From: Calothrix sp. PCC 7507
GTDB taxonomy: Bacteria > Cyanobacteriota > Cyanobacteriia > Cyanobacteriales > Nostocaceae
Length of the DNA stretch: 64,000 nt
NCBI RefSeq assembly: GCF_000316575.1
Contig: NC_019682.1
Span: 2,354,001 to 2,418,000 of the forward strand
Direction: 5' to 3'
The position numbers and the translations under genes are program-made. This document shows, one piece after another, positions 47,201 through 56,655 of the stretch. The notes under the pieces were generated by a model. That model worked only from the letters and a program-made list of their open reading frames with translations, searched no databases and was not told the DNA's origin. Each line of letters begins with the position of its first letter. The first letter of the stretch is position 1.

Positions 47201-49706
47201 CGCCGAACCAGAAAATGTAGTTGCATCTAATTTAAATCAGGAAACTGCATTCCTATTAGATGGATTAGAGGAAGCAGCGGATTTATCGGCACCTTTCTTA
47301 GATGTATTTGCTACAGATAAAGATGTATCAATAACTAATGAGGAAAATGCTGCTATTTTCCATGAATTAGAAGTAGCATCAACACTTCCCCCGCAAGAAG
47401 AGGAAGAAGTTACTTCAGAAAATGATACCTATTTCCAAGACGAATTTGCAGACTTGGAAGCATTACTAGGAGAAGAATTAGCACCCAGCCCTAAAGAAAA
47501 TTCTATACCAGAAGAAGATTTTGCCGCTTTAGAAGCACTATTGGGTGGAGACAATGAACAGGAAAAACCTGTTGCACCTGCACCTGTATACTCACAACAA
47601 TTTAAACCAGCTGCTACTCAAAACAATATCAGCAAAGTTGTGACATCACTGGATATGGGTGATGAATTTAGTGATTTGGAGAAGCTGCTGGCAGAAGCAG
47701 ATCAAACGATATCATACTCGCCCAGTGTAAAATCAAACACCAACAAAATCCCACGTCCCTCGACTCGTCGGGCTGGGAGATTTGAAGAAACGATGAAAGT
47801 GCCAGTTAAGCAACTGGACGATATGAGCAATTTGGTTGGGGAATTGGTGGTAAACCGCAATACCTTAGAGCAGGATCACGAACGTCTGCGACAGTCACTA
47901 GATAACTTACTGATTCAGGTGCAGCAGCTCTCAGATGTGGGTGCAAGGATGCAAGAATTATATGAGCGATCGCTACTCGAAGCCTCTCTTCTCGCTAGCC
48001 GTAAAAGTAGAGACATCCCTGTCCCATCCTCAGATTTCAATACAGACAGGGGTTTTAGTGAGTTAGAAATGGATCGGTTCACTCCCTTCCATACCCTATC
48101 TCAAGAAATGATTGAAATGATTGTGCGGGTACGGGAGTCGGCTAGTGACATTGATTTTGTCACCGAAGAAACCGAACGAGTAGCCCGCCAGTTCCGACAA
48201 GTAACCACCCAACTACAAGAGGGACTAACACGAGCGAGAATGGTGCCCTTTTCCCAAGCGATTGACCGTTTGCGGCGAGGAATACGCGACAATGCCATTA
48301 AGTGTGGCAAACAAGTAGAGTTGGTGGTTGAAGGTGAGAATACCTTGATTGACAAGATGATTTTAGATCATCTCACCGATCCATTGACTCATATGCTCAA
48401 CAATGCGATCGCTCACGGTATTGAAACTCCAGAAATTCGCCAAGCCGCTGGTAAACCACCTGTGGGAGAAATCACCATTCGCGCCTTCCACCAAGGGAAT
48501 CAAACTGTGATTTCTGTGGGTGATGACGGCGCAGGTATCGATCCAGCACAGGTAAAAGCTAAAGCGTTGAAGTTGGGGATGATTACAGCAGATGTAGCCA
48601 AAACCATGACCCATGTAGATGTCTACGATTTGCTGTTCCAATCTGGTTTTAGTATCAAAGATCAAGCAGATGAAATATCTGGGCGCGGTGTGGGGATGGA
48701 TGTAGTGCGCTCAGAAATTAGCGAAATTCGCGGGACAGTAAATACTGATTCGGCGATCGGGAAAGGTACCACATTTACAATTCGTCTACCACTAACCCTG
48801 AGTATTTGTAAAGCCCTGTGCTGTGTTTCAGATAAAGCGAGAATTGCTTTCCCGATGGACGGTGTGGAAGATACCTTAGATATCCCACTCAAAAATATCC
48901 AGCAGACTGCTGATGGACAATCATTTATTTCTTGGCGAGATACAACCCTACCATTCCGTCCCTTGAAGGAACTTTTAGCCTTCAATCGTCATATCAGTCG
49001 CGGTAATGTTTATGGTGGCAACCGAGATGATGATATGGTGTCTGTGGTTGTAGTGCGATCGGCAAATAACCTGATAGCCTTACAAATTGACTTGGTGTTG
49101 AGTGAACAAGAAATTGTGATTAAGCAATTTGAAGGGCCAGCACCTAAACCCATCGGTGTGGCTGGTGCGACAGTCCTAGGCGATGGTCGGATTATGCCGA
49201 TCGCTGATGTACTGGAAATTATGGACATCTTCCAAGGACGGATGTCTAGACAAAATAGCAACTCTTGGCAGCAGAAAAATATCCCCATCGACATTCCTGT
49301 TGTGAAGATTGACCCCACAGTATTAATTGTTGATGACTCAATTACAGTCCGGGAGTTACTCTCCTTGACCTTTAACAAAGCAGGTTATCGCGTCGAACAA
49401 GCGCGTGATGGACAAGAAGCTTGGGATAAACTCCGCTCTGGTTTGCCTTGCGATATCGTCTTTTGCGATATAGAAATGCCTCGTTGCGATGGTCTGGAGT
49501 TGCTCTCTCGCATCCAGAAAGACTCCAGCCTCAATCACTTACCGATTGCAATGCTCACCTCGCGGGGTGCGGATAAGCACAGACAAATGGCAATTCAACT
49601 CGGTGCTAGTGGCTACTTTACCAAGCCATATCTGGAAGAAGCGCTACTCGAAGCCGCAGCGCGAATGCTCAAAGGAGAGAAACTCATTAACAGCGCTAGT
49701 GTTTAG
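44217..49706 (+). CDS. hmpE: Hybrid chemotaxis histidine kinase HmpE (CheA-REC)
   Basis: An 1829-residue CheA. In order: Hpt domain (about 1-110, His49 in RAAHSIKGGAAM); a second helical part (to about 310); a very acidic linker (about 330-1180) with many LLF-type motifs; the dimerisation helices (KVPVKQLDDMSNLVGELVVNR); the ATPase (LTHMLNNAIAHGIE, DDGAGIDPAQ, ISGRGVGMDVV, GKGTTFTIRLPL); a CheW domain; and a receiver (about 1700-1825) with Asp1751 in FCDIEMP and Lys in YFTKPY. It would phosphorylate HmpB and itself. The linker contains a 78-bp tandem duplication. Confidence 0.94.
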   Translation: MLPEQQQRILGYFIEEARDHLNTIEQGLLNLESTLNDPEMINEVFRAAHSIKGGAAMLGLSSIQHTSHRLEDHFKVLKENPVQVDQKLESLFLGVSDTLKALLENLSGPFGLSEETANTLMSETEPVFKWLNEHLELLVQQGNSEVACNIPATEIHPDSTENHGTITQLFLERDFSGVEEEAPQVAVETASSTVIEDKQSKANWGEFQTQVLQTLREMLQLFKQNTTPATRQNLQECCHQLMQLGEVSNLPNWCNLCQGTADAITNPENTYLTLAKIVITEIKQALELVLQGMDSEIAISQQLKALLASPKVDSLDRTSDLSAESSLLTNTIKTTDNFVTDAQNTIASLSELSQPLNPDTDIQTARENTAETSLFLNSLSDDENDTPISYSSTDSKGPVVGIAELNTLADLFEGETPELDETWQQEEILDINPNNQLGINLDSNDTDDADSDLADFLLFDEETNSDEQQANTATTADLNLLFGDNLLEPENQENAESLSSTSDLSNISNLNINLNSSSDEILREFSQASHDTWQPPIEIPAQDVVEDLLGLELLDEPQQLSSIEIPAQDVVEDLLGLELLDEPQQLSIGEISQPEIDPVASVELSTNQQSSFDNLFSEPANVNLEEEITTNQDVKLNLNISQQESLSLDNLFAEIEENTLLSTGESEIGDLFGTPSPKTTDFSDNVDDQNNFWNEQFAAEQQQELSLIVEQDIAKELEESLFTAAAANDFFGDSQQPISSPTPSLDLDEFDANIPQLEQSLDLIFTSDDEDDLFADLTLDNSIIPSVVSHHESSATAGRLLQSGNSSQNQPPETLDFLPEFTNQPTETDSHLEIDLFKSIDENSDPNSQVLFEDIDIDKSTYIQLHDVLATENSLDIGVGETFSSQELLTESESLDTEIASTLENPQELDLFDDLLVNETINVSVEETFSIQELPTNTEVTETVIDVAETNIIDRGELSLVDDLLTDEKSHLDAVNHQEELLTNIRINEFVDTAIAEPENVVASNLNQETAFLLDGLEEAADLSAPFLDVFATDKDVSITNEENAAIFHELEVASTLPPQEEEEVTSENDTYFQDEFADLEALLGEELAPSPKENSIPEEDFAALEALLGGDNEQEKPVAPAPVYSQQFKPAATQNNISKVVTSLDMGDEFSDLEKLLAEADQTISYSPSVKSNTNKIPRPSTRRAGRFEETMKVPVKQLDDMSNLVGELVVNRNTLEQDHERLRQSLDNLLIQVQQLSDVGARMQELYERSLLEASLLASRKSRDIPVPSSDFNTDRGFSELEMDRFTPFHTLSQEMIEMIVRVRESASDIDFVTEETERVARQFRQVTTQLQEGLTRARMVPFSQAIDRLRRGIRDNAIKCGKQVELVVEGENTLIDKMILDHLTDPLTHMLNNAIAHGIETPEIRQAAGKPPVGEITIRAFHQGNQTVISVGDDGAGIDPAQVKAKALKLGMITADVAKTMTHVDVYDLLFQSGFSIKDQADEISGRGVGMDVVRSEISEIRGTVNTDSAIGKGTTFTIRLPLTLSICKALCCVSDKARIAFPMDGVEDTLDIPLKNIQQTADGQSFISWRDTTLPFRPLKELLAFNRHISRGNVYGGNRDDDMVSVVVVRSANNLIALQIDLVLSEQEIVIKQFEGPAPKPIGVAGATVLGDGRIMPIADVLEIMDIFQGRMSRQNSNSWQQKNIPIDIPVVKIDPTVLIVDDSITVRELLSLTFNKAGYRVEQARDGQEAWDKLRSGLPCDIVFCDIEMPRCDGLELLSRIQKDSSLNHLPIAMLTSRGADKHRQMAIQLGASGYFTKPYLEEALLEAAARMLKGEKLINSASV
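45823..45978. repeat. 78-bp tandem duplication in hmpE
   Basis: Bases 45823-45900 and 45901-45978 are identical except at the last base. They encode two copies of a 26-residue segment with the sequence AQDVVEDLLGLELLDEPQQL at its centre. Confidence 0.95.
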
Positions 49707-49714
49707 ACTAGGGA

Positions 49715-52015
49715 ATGATCAAAATCTCCTGGACTCGGCTTTTAATCATCTTTTTAGCATCAGCGATCGCTTGCCAGTGGTTGCCGTCTGCTGCTATGTC
49801 TCATGCTACAATTTCTACGGAAGTAGTAGCTAAGAATGTCAGAGATCAGCACAATGGGAAGTGGATAGGAGTTAGAGCCGCCTCCAAGTCCTATGCACAC
49901 AAAACATTTTTATCCCAGATTATGCCTGATTCTCCAAAACGCCTTGCTTACCCACCTAGCCATAAAAGCAATCAAGTCGATAACTACCACGGTGTAACAG
50001 TCGCAGATCCTTACCGCTGGTTAGAAAACCCTGACTCGCCAGAAACAAAAACTTGGATTGATGCAGAAAATCAAGTCACTGCTGCATACCTTGAGGGGAT
50101 TCCAGCTAGAGACAAAATTAAACAACGCCTGACTAAACTTTGGGATTATGAAAAGTATGGTATCCCATTTAAAGAAGGCGAATCTTTACAAGATGGTTCT
50201 AGCGATCGCTACTTTTATTTCAAAAACGATGGACTGCAAAATCAAAGCGTCCTTTATACCCTCAAAACTCTCGACGCATCCCCCAAAGTTTTACTCGACC
50301 CCAACAAACTTTCAGAAGATGGGACTATTGCCCTTTCTGGATTGTCCATTAGCAAAAATGCTCAACTTTTAGCTTACGGTTTATCCACTTCTGGTTCTGA
50401 TTGGCAAGAATGGAAAGTCCGCGATATTGAAACTGGTAAAGATTTACCAGACCATCTCCAGTGGATTAAATTCTCTGGTGTATCGTGGACACACGATCAT
50501 CAAGGCTTTTTCTACAGTCGTTATGATGAACCAAGTGCAAAAACTAAATTAGAAGATGTTAACTATTATCAAAAGCTTTACTATCACAAATTAGGCACTC
50601 CTCAATCAGCAGATAAATTAATTTACCATCGTCATGACCAGAAAGAATGGGGCTTTAATGGTGATGTCACTGAAGATGGACACTATTTAATAATTTCAGT
50701 TTGGCTGGGAACTAACCCCAAAAACTTGATCTTCTACAAAGATTTAACTAATCCCAATGCTGAAGTAGTAGAACTAATCAACAACTTTGAGGCAGATTAC
50801 AGCTTTGTGGAAAATGATGATAGTACTTTCTATTTTCGCACAGACTCAAATGCACCACGCGGTAGACTTATTGCTATTGATACCAAGAAACCAGCACCAG
50901 AAAATTGGCGAGAAATCATTCCTCAATCTGCGGAAACTTTAGAAAGTATCGGCATACTTAATAACCAATTTGTAGCAGATTATCTTAAAGATGCTCGCAG
51001 CCAAATCAAAATTTTTGACCTCACAGGAAATTTTGTGAGGGAAATAGAATTACCAGGAATTGGTTCGGCTGGAGGCTTTGATGGCAAGCGTCACGACACT
51101 GAAACATTTTATAGCTTTACTAGCTTTAATACACCAAATACAATCTATCGCTACAACATGGTGACGGGAAAAAGTGAAGTTTTCCGTCAACCGAAGGTAG
51201 ATTTTAATCCGGCTGATTACGAGACAAAACAAGTCTTTTATCCGAGCAAAGACGGTACACAAATACCGATGTTTATCACCTATAAAAAAGGGATTAAACT
51301 TGATGGCAATAACCCCACCTATCTTTATGGTTATGGTGGTTTTAATGCTTCAATGACACCTAGTTTTTCTGTGAGTCTTTTGGTGTGGCTAGAGATGGGC
51401 GGTGTCTATGCTATGCCAAATATTCGTGGTGGTGGGGAATATGGTGAAGAATGGCATCAAGCAGGGATGAAGGAGAAAAAGCAGAATGTTTTTGACGACT
51501 TTATTGCAGCCGCTGAGTGGCTAATTAAGAATAAGTATACTAAGACCGAGAAGTTAGCGATCGCTGGCGGTAGCAACGGCGGCTTATTAGTCGGTGCTTG
51601 TATGACTCAGCGTCCCGATTTATTTGCTGCGGCTTTACCAGCTGTCGGCGTGATGGATATGTTGCGGTTCCATAAATTTACCATCGGCTGGGCTTGGACT
51701 TCTGAATATGGTTCGTCAGATAATCCAGAGGAATTTAAAACACTTTATGCCTATTCACCACTGCACAACCTGAAACCAAATACAGCTTATCCAGCAACCT
51801 TAATTACCACAGCCGATCATGACGATCGCGTTGTCCCTGCCCATAGTTTCAAATTTGCGGCTACTTTGCAAGCGGCTCAATCAGGTGATGCACCTGTGTT
51901 AATTAGAATTGAGACTAAGGCAGGACATGGTGGCGGTAAACCCACAGCAAAAGTTATCGAAGAAGCAGCAGATAAATGGGCTTTTTTAGTGCGTACTTTG
52001 AATGTGGAAGTTTAG
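49715..52015 (+). CDS. Prolyl oligopeptidase (S9A) family peptidase
   Basis: A 766-residue serine peptidase that cuts after proline in short peptides. An N-terminal hydrophobic segment (about 5-27) looks like a signal peptide, so it may act in the periplasm. A seven-blade propeller lies between about 130 and 490. The catalytic domain has AIAGGSNGGLL with Ser620, TADHDDRVVPAHS near 700-712 and KAGHGGGKP with the His. It starts 8 bp after hmpE, so read-through from the hmp operon is possible, although it is not an hmp gene. Confidence 0.94.
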   Translation: MIKISWTRLLIIFLASAIACQWLPSAAMSHATISTEVVAKNVRDQHNGKWIGVRAASKSYAHKTFLSQIMPDSPKRLAYPPSHKSNQVDNYHGVTVADPYRWLENPDSPETKTWIDAENQVTAAYLEGIPARDKIKQRLTKLWDYEKYGIPFKEGESLQDGSSDRYFYFKNDGLQNQSVLYTLKTLDASPKVLLDPNKLSEDGTIALSGLSISKNAQLLAYGLSTSGSDWQEWKVRDIETGKDLPDHLQWIKFSGVSWTHDHQGFFYSRYDEPSAKTKLEDVNYYQKLYYHKLGTPQSADKLIYHRHDQKEWGFNGDVTEDGHYLIISVWLGTNPKNLIFYKDLTNPNAEVVELINNFEADYSFVENDDSTFYFRTDSNAPRGRLIAIDTKKPAPENWREIIPQSAETLESIGILNNQFVADYLKDARSQIKIFDLTGNFVREIELPGIGSAGGFDGKRHDTETFYSFTSFNTPNTIYRYNMVTGKSEVFRQPKVDFNPADYETKQVFYPSKDGTQIPMFITYKKGIKLDGNNPTYLYGYGGFNASMTPSFSVSLLVWLEMGGVYAMPNIRGGGEYGEEWHQAGMKEKKQNVFDDFIAAAEWLIKNKYTKTEKLAIAGGSNGGLLVGACMTQRPDLFAAALPAVGVMDMLRFHKFTIGWAWTSEYGSSDNPEEFKTLYAYSPLHNLKPNTAYPATLITTADHDDRVVPAHSFKFAATLQAAQSGDAPVLIRIETKAGHGGGKPTAKVIEEAADKWAFLVRTLNVEV

Positions 52016-52065
52016 GCTAATGCAATTAACAATTCGTAATTATTTTTTGATTTTTGAACTATACG

Positions 52066-52175
52066 TAGTGGCGTGGCAAGCCTAAATTTGTGCATTATAT
52101 TGGGATGGAATTAAACGCGGATGAACGCGGATAGGACTTATATTATTGCAACATTTTAGTCTAGACACGCCAGTA
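52066..52175. mobile_element. MITE-like element with TGGCGTGGCAAG ends, second copy
   Basis: The left end TAGTGGCGTGGCAAGCCTAA and the right end (inverted) TACTGGCGTGTCTAGACTAA match those of the element at 4569-4756. The interior differs and is shorter. Confidence 0.65.
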
Positions 52176-52210
52176 GGGTGGGCACTGCCCACCAAAACCC
52201 TGATATGGTT
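52173..52210. repeat. GTGGGCATTGCCCAC dispersed repeat, copy E (truncated)
   Basis: GTAGGGTGGGCACTGCCCACC and AAAACCCTGATATGGTT match the left half of copy A; the right half is missing. Confidence 0.65.
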
Positions 52211-52342
52211 ATGCCGCTTTTACAGGTGAGGTTGGGAGAAAGCGATCGCTCGCCACAGATCGCTACAATTGAATCCCATGCCTAGAAGATATGGATGGCT
52301 CAAAGATAGGTTAAATTGGTAATTTTGCATGTTGAATTGTTT

Positions 52343-55111
52343 ATGAAGCTACGCTTATACATGCTTATAGGATTTTTCCTCAGTCTTCTCCTCAGTGTTG
52401 TGCCGCTTTCTAGCACTTTGATTAATGCGGCTACACCTACAGCAGTTACACCTGTATCTGGTGCTGCTCTCACCCAAGGGGTGCAAAAAACATTACTGGG
52501 AAATGGTTTAACTGTACTCACCAAAGAAGTCCATACCACCCCAGTGGTGAGTGTACAGGTTTGGTATAAAGTTGGCTCACGCAATGAGGGGAAAGGAGAA
52601 AATGGCATCTCCCACCAATTAGAGCATTTAATGTTCAAAGGTACGAAGGAGCGTCCAGTGCAGTTTGGCAGGCTCTTTAGTGCTTTAGGCAGTCAATTCA
52701 ATGCTTTTACCAGCTATGACGAAACGGTATACTTCGGCACAGTGCAGCGAGATAAACTGCAAGCACTGCTAACCCTAGAAGCCGATCGCATGGAAAATGC
52801 TTTAATTGGCACTGAGCAACTCAAGAGCGAAAAACGGGTGGTAATCTCTGAGTTACAGGGTTACGAAAATTCACCAGGCTATCGTTTGGATCGGGCTATC
52901 ATGCGAGTTGCTTTCCCTGATCGTACCTACGGTTTACCTGTGGGCGGAACAAAAGCTGATGTGGAAAAATTCACCCTAGAGCAGGTGCGGAATTACTACC
53001 AAACCTACTACAGTCCAGAAAATGCCACGTTGGTAATTACAGGGGACTTTACCACAGCACCAGTACTTAAAGTAGTTAAAGAAACCTTCGGGAAACTACA
53101 GCAAAGAACCAAAGGAAAAACAACTCCACCCTTACCCGTTGTTACTACCCCAACTGCTAAAAAAGCGCCGATTGTTTTAAAACAGCCAGGAAGTGCAGCA
53201 CTCCTGCAAGCTGTGTATCCTTTACCAGATATTCAGCATCCTGATGTACCAGCGATCGATCTGATGGATACTATCCTCACAGGTGGACGCAGTTCTAGGC
53301 TTTATCAAGCTTTGGTGGAATCAGGACTGGCTAGCTCAGTTAGTGCTGGTGCGGCGGAACTGATTGAACCAGGTTGGTACGAAATTAACGCTACGGCGGC
53401 TCCAGGTCAAGAGTTAAGTAAAATTGCTCAAGAACTCCAATCATCCTTGACAAAACTGCAACAGCAACCAGTTACCTTAGAAGAGTTAAACCGCGCGAAG
53501 ACACAACTACAAGCTTCCTTTATACTGGGTAATCAGGATATTACCAGTCAGGCTAGCCAACTGGGGTACAACCAAACGATCGCAGGGGATTATCACTACA
53601 TCGAAAAGTATCTGAGTGCGATCGCCAAAGTCACCCCACAAGATGTGCAGCGGGTAGCGAAAACTTACCTCAATCCAGCTCAACAAACCATCGGCTTTTT
53701 TGAGCCGACTCAACTAGATGGTAAACCAGGAACTTCCGGTGGTTCTGGCCGCACTGTGGAAAACTTTAGTCCTGGTAAACCTGTAGATCCAGCAGAACTT
53801 GCCAAATACCTTCCTCCTACAACTTCGGCTACGACTGTTAACAAACAGCCATTACCAGAGAAATTTACCTTAGCAAATGGGTTGCGGGTACTCCTGTTAA
53901 CTGACAAAAGTGTCCCCACAATTAACCTCAGTGGACAAATTGACGCTGGGAGTGAGTTTGATGGGAATCAAAAAGCTGGACTAGCAAATCTCACTGCTAA
54001 CAACTTATTGAATGGGACGAAAACTCAAAATGCTTTGACTTTAGCGAAAACCTTAGAAGATCGGGGAGCGAGTCTAGACTTTTCAGCTAGTCGTGAAGGG
54101 GTTAATATTAGTGGTCAGGGATTGTCAGCAGACTTACCGTTATTAATTAATACTCTGGCAAATGTGGTACAAGATGCCACCTTCCCCGCTGATCAGCTAG
54201 AACTAAGTCGTCAACGAGCGTTGACAAGTCTGAAAGTGCAGCTAGATGATCCCAGTGGATTAGGGAGACGAGTATTTCAACAAGCAATTTACCCAGAAAA
54301 TCATCCGTTTTACAGCTTTCCCACAGCCGAAAGCTTAAAAAATATTACCCGTGAAGATTTGCGCCGCTTCTACCAAGAACACTACCGTCCTGATACAACA
54401 ACGATCGCCCTGGTGGGTGATTTTGAGCCAGTCAAGGTGAAAGCGTTGCTCAATCAGACTTTTGGTAAATGGCAAACCACAGGTAAACCGCCGGTTCTGA
54501 ATCTACCAAGTGTCAAATTACCGTCAACTCTCACCCGTTTAAACAAAGTCATTCCCGGTAAGGCAGAAGCTGTGACTTACATCGGCTACAGTGGTATCTC
54601 ACGCAAAGATCCACGTTTCTATGCGGCTTTAGTATTGAATCAGATTTTGGGTGGTGATACCTTATCTAGCCGTTTGGGTACAGAAGTACGCGATCGCCTG
54701 GGTTTAACTTATGGTATTTACAGCGGGTTCGCCGCAGGAATCAATCCCGGCCCCTTCTTGATTCAGATGCAAACTGCTCCCGGAGATACACAAAAAGCGA
54801 TCGCTAGTACCCTGGCTTTACTCAAGCAGCTGCGTGAGCAAGGCGTGACTGAGGCAGAATTAAATACTGCGAAACGCTCCATCTCCAACAGCTACCCCGT
54901 AGAATTAGCTAATCCTAGTGATGTAGCCAGCATCATTTTAAACAACAGTGTCTACGGACTTGCACAAGCGGAAATCCAAGAGTTTCCCCGACACATTGAA
55001 GCTGTAACCCCAGAGCAAGTACAGCAAGCAATCCAGGAGTTAATTAAGCCAGAAAATCTGGTGATTGTCACCGCTGGGCCTGGAGAGACTGTTGTACCCA
55101 AAGGTAGCTGA
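52343..55111 (+). CDS. M16 family zinc peptidase, two-domain
   Basis: A 922-residue insulinase-type peptidase with a signal peptide (about 1-30). The first half has the inverted zinc motif HQLEH (His91, Glu94, His95) in GENGISHQLEHLMFKGT. The second half, from about residue 515, repeats the fold (FTLANGLRVLLLTDKSVPTINLSG) but lacks HxxEH and supplies the R/Y substrate-binding part (GLTYGIYSG). It is thus a fused active/inactive pair. It probably degrades peptides in the periplasm. The ATG at 52343 is preferred over an upstream in-frame TTG because it begins a proper signal sequence. Confidence 0.93.
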   Translation: MKLRLYMLIGFFLSLLLSVVPLSSTLINAATPTAVTPVSGAALTQGVQKTLLGNGLTVLTKEVHTTPVVSVQVWYKVGSRNEGKGENGISHQLEHLMFKGTKERPVQFGRLFSALGSQFNAFTSYDETVYFGTVQRDKLQALLTLEADRMENALIGTEQLKSEKRVVISELQGYENSPGYRLDRAIMRVAFPDRTYGLPVGGTKADVEKFTLEQVRNYYQTYYSPENATLVITGDFTTAPVLKVVKETFGKLQQRTKGKTTPPLPVVTTPTAKKAPIVLKQPGSAALLQAVYPLPDIQHPDVPAIDLMDTILTGGRSSRLYQALVESGLASSVSAGAAELIEPGWYEINATAAPGQELSKIAQELQSSLTKLQQQPVTLEELNRAKTQLQASFILGNQDITSQASQLGYNQTIAGDYHYIEKYLSAIAKVTPQDVQRVAKTYLNPAQQTIGFFEPTQLDGKPGTSGGSGRTVENFSPGKPVDPAELAKYLPPTTSATTVNKQPLPEKFTLANGLRVLLLTDKSVPTINLSGQIDAGSEFDGNQKAGLANLTANNLLNGTKTQNALTLAKTLEDRGASLDFSASREGVNISGQGLSADLPLLINTLANVVQDATFPADQLELSRQRALTSLKVQLDDPSGLGRRVFQQAIYPENHPFYSFPTAESLKNITREDLRRFYQEHYRPDTTTIALVGDFEPVKVKALLNQTFGKWQTTGKPPVLNLPSVKLPSTLTRLNKVIPGKAEAVTYIGYSGISRKDPRFYAALVLNQILGGDTLSSRLGTEVRDRLGLTYGIYSGFAAGINPGPFLIQMQTAPGDTQKAIASTLALLKQLREQGVTEAELNTAKRSISNSYPVELANPSDVASIILNNSVYGLAQAEIQEFPRHIEAVTPEQVQQAIQELIKPENLVIVTAGPGETVVPKGS

Positions 55112-55704
55112 TTGTCATAGGGTGGGGAAACCCCTACCCTACAACAATCCATGCTTTGTGGATTTATATCCCCGACTTTTTGAAGGATACATCTGGGTTA
55201 TTAGGCTGTTCTACACCCTCATAAAGCTAGGAGCAGCCAGTACCCAACACCACTGAATGCGATCGCACCTCCGGCATTATTTTTAGTAGCAAAAGTGACT
55301 ATACTATTAAAACCACTGGAGTGTATTGGCACTTTGTTGATGTAATTGGGATGATTTTGTTCGGATTGTTGTACTTACTTTCAGTATTAATTATTAGTCG
55401 TTCACTCCACGCGAATGACTTACAAAGCCCCCATAAGGGGCTTTTTTTATATAATTGAGTCAATTGTCAAGAGTCAAATAATACCAATTCAAAAGATGGG
55501 ATTAGGGATTGAGGAATTGATGATGATTTGTCTCCAGTCCCTTTTCATGACCAAGCCTTTCTCTACAAGAGGCTGCTTCTAGCGCGTTGCTTAAACGCAA
55601 AGCATAAAGTATAAGCGCTCTTTGAAAAGAACCTACCCGAATAATCAGACTCCTTACCCCTAATTTTAATTATGGGGATTCCCCTCTTGCCCATCAGAAC
55701 GAAC
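55112..55704. other. Spacer with a possible small RNA
   Basis: No firm gene is seen. A -10-like TATACT at 55300 with TG two bases upstream and a good terminator at 55425-55448 bracket about 140 bp that may be transcribed. A 35-codon frame starting at 55350 runs into the terminator and is not accepted as a gene. Confidence 0.45.
55425..55448 (+). terminator. Rho-independent terminator
   Basis: AAGCCCC (55425-55431) pairs with GGGGCTT (55437-55443), followed by a T run. It is more than 300 bp past the M16 peptidase stop, so it may serve a separate short transcript. Confidence 0.75.
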
Positions 55705-56655
55705 CTAGAAATTGAAATGAGAATTGAGCCAACTTAACATCTGCTCTGATAAGTGTTTATTCTCCTCATAACCATCCATTTTATCTACCAAATTTAGATA
55801 TTTTGTAGCTTCATTAACAGCTTTTTCTCGATAAATTTGTGACAAGGCAAAATACAGTCTTCGATAAAGTTCTCTGACTATTAATGCAGTCCCTACATTA
55901 TTTAAATCACTTTGAATTTCTTCAGATTGATTGTGTACAAATATTGGCATTAAAGAATCAGCCAGTTCTGTGCTGCTAGGATTATTATGACCTAATTCTT
56001 TAAGTTTATTTTCAGCCAATAACAGATATTTTTCAGCTTCAAATTCATCACCTTTAGCAGAATAAATCTCGCCCAGATCAATAAGATTTTCTACGGATTC
56101 CAAAGTATCAGGAGATAGAGATTCAAGAGTAATAAGAAGATACTCAATTGCTAGATTAACGTTAAGTTCTAAATTCAATCTTAATTGAGTAAGCTTTTGG
56201 CGGCAGCACTTCGCTGTTTCTGCGCTCCCCTTTTCTGTATGGGCTTGTATTGCCTGATGATAATAAAAGCTAGCCTGTTTATAGTAAAAGCCTGCCTGCT
56301 CATTAGGATCACACATTGCATTATAAATATCAGCAATGTCTTCTATGACATTAGCGATTTTAAACCGCAAGTCTTCAACTGTGTATAGAGAATAATGTGG
56401 TGCTTTAACTTGCTGTAATTTTTTGTATTCCTGAAGAATAGCGATGAATTCTTGCAAAATAGTTTCACTAACTTTGCCTGGTAATTTATTTGGCATTGCC
56501 ATCAGATGACGATGATCAATATCCCTAAGCCACCGCAACTTTTCTTCATCATCTAGAGGTTGATAATTATCATCAACTTCTGGTTCGACTATATTATGCC
56601 AATCACTACTGATTTTCTTCCTCCAGTGTTCAAAAGAATCTGGTATTGGATTCAT
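55705..56655 (-). CDS. Hypothetical helical (TPR-like) protein
   Basis: A 316-residue soluble protein that is almost all helical. Segments such as IANVIEDIADIYNAM, AGFYYKQASFYYHQAIQAH, VENLIDLGEIYSAKGDEFEAEKYLLLAENKL and EATKYLNLVDKM look like tetratricopeptide repeats, giving a protein-binding scaffold. The N-terminal 60 residues are charged and not repeat-like. I do not recognise the family. It is AT-rich compared with its neighbours and has no adjacent partner. Confidence 0.65.
   Translation of the reverse strand: MNPIPDSFEHWRKKISSDWHNIVEPEVDDNYQPLDDEEKLRWLRDIDHRHLMAMPNKLPGKVSETILQEFIAILQEYKKLQQVKAPHYSLYTVEDLRFKIANVIEDIADIYNAMCDPNEQAGFYYKQASFYYHQAIQAHTEKGSAETAKCCRQKLTQLRLNLELNVNLAIEYLLITLESLSPDTLESVENLIDLGEIYSAKGDEFEAEKYLLLAENKLKELGHNNPSSTELADSLMPIFVHNQSEEIQSDLNNVGTALIVRELYRRLYFALSQIYREKAVNEATKYLNLVDKMDGYEENKHLSEQMLSWLNSHFNF

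Larger units (their letters stand above)
52016..52342. other. Spacer with two repeat elements
   Basis: No gene is seen. It holds a MITE-like element (52066-52175), a truncated palindromic repeat (52173-52210) and a GCGATCGC site. Confidence 0.6.

Noticed and set aside
55350-55460. A 35-codon hydrophobic frame that might be a small photosystem or cytochrome subunit.
   Set aside because: It matches none of the small Pet/Psb/Psa subunits I know and runs into the terminator.
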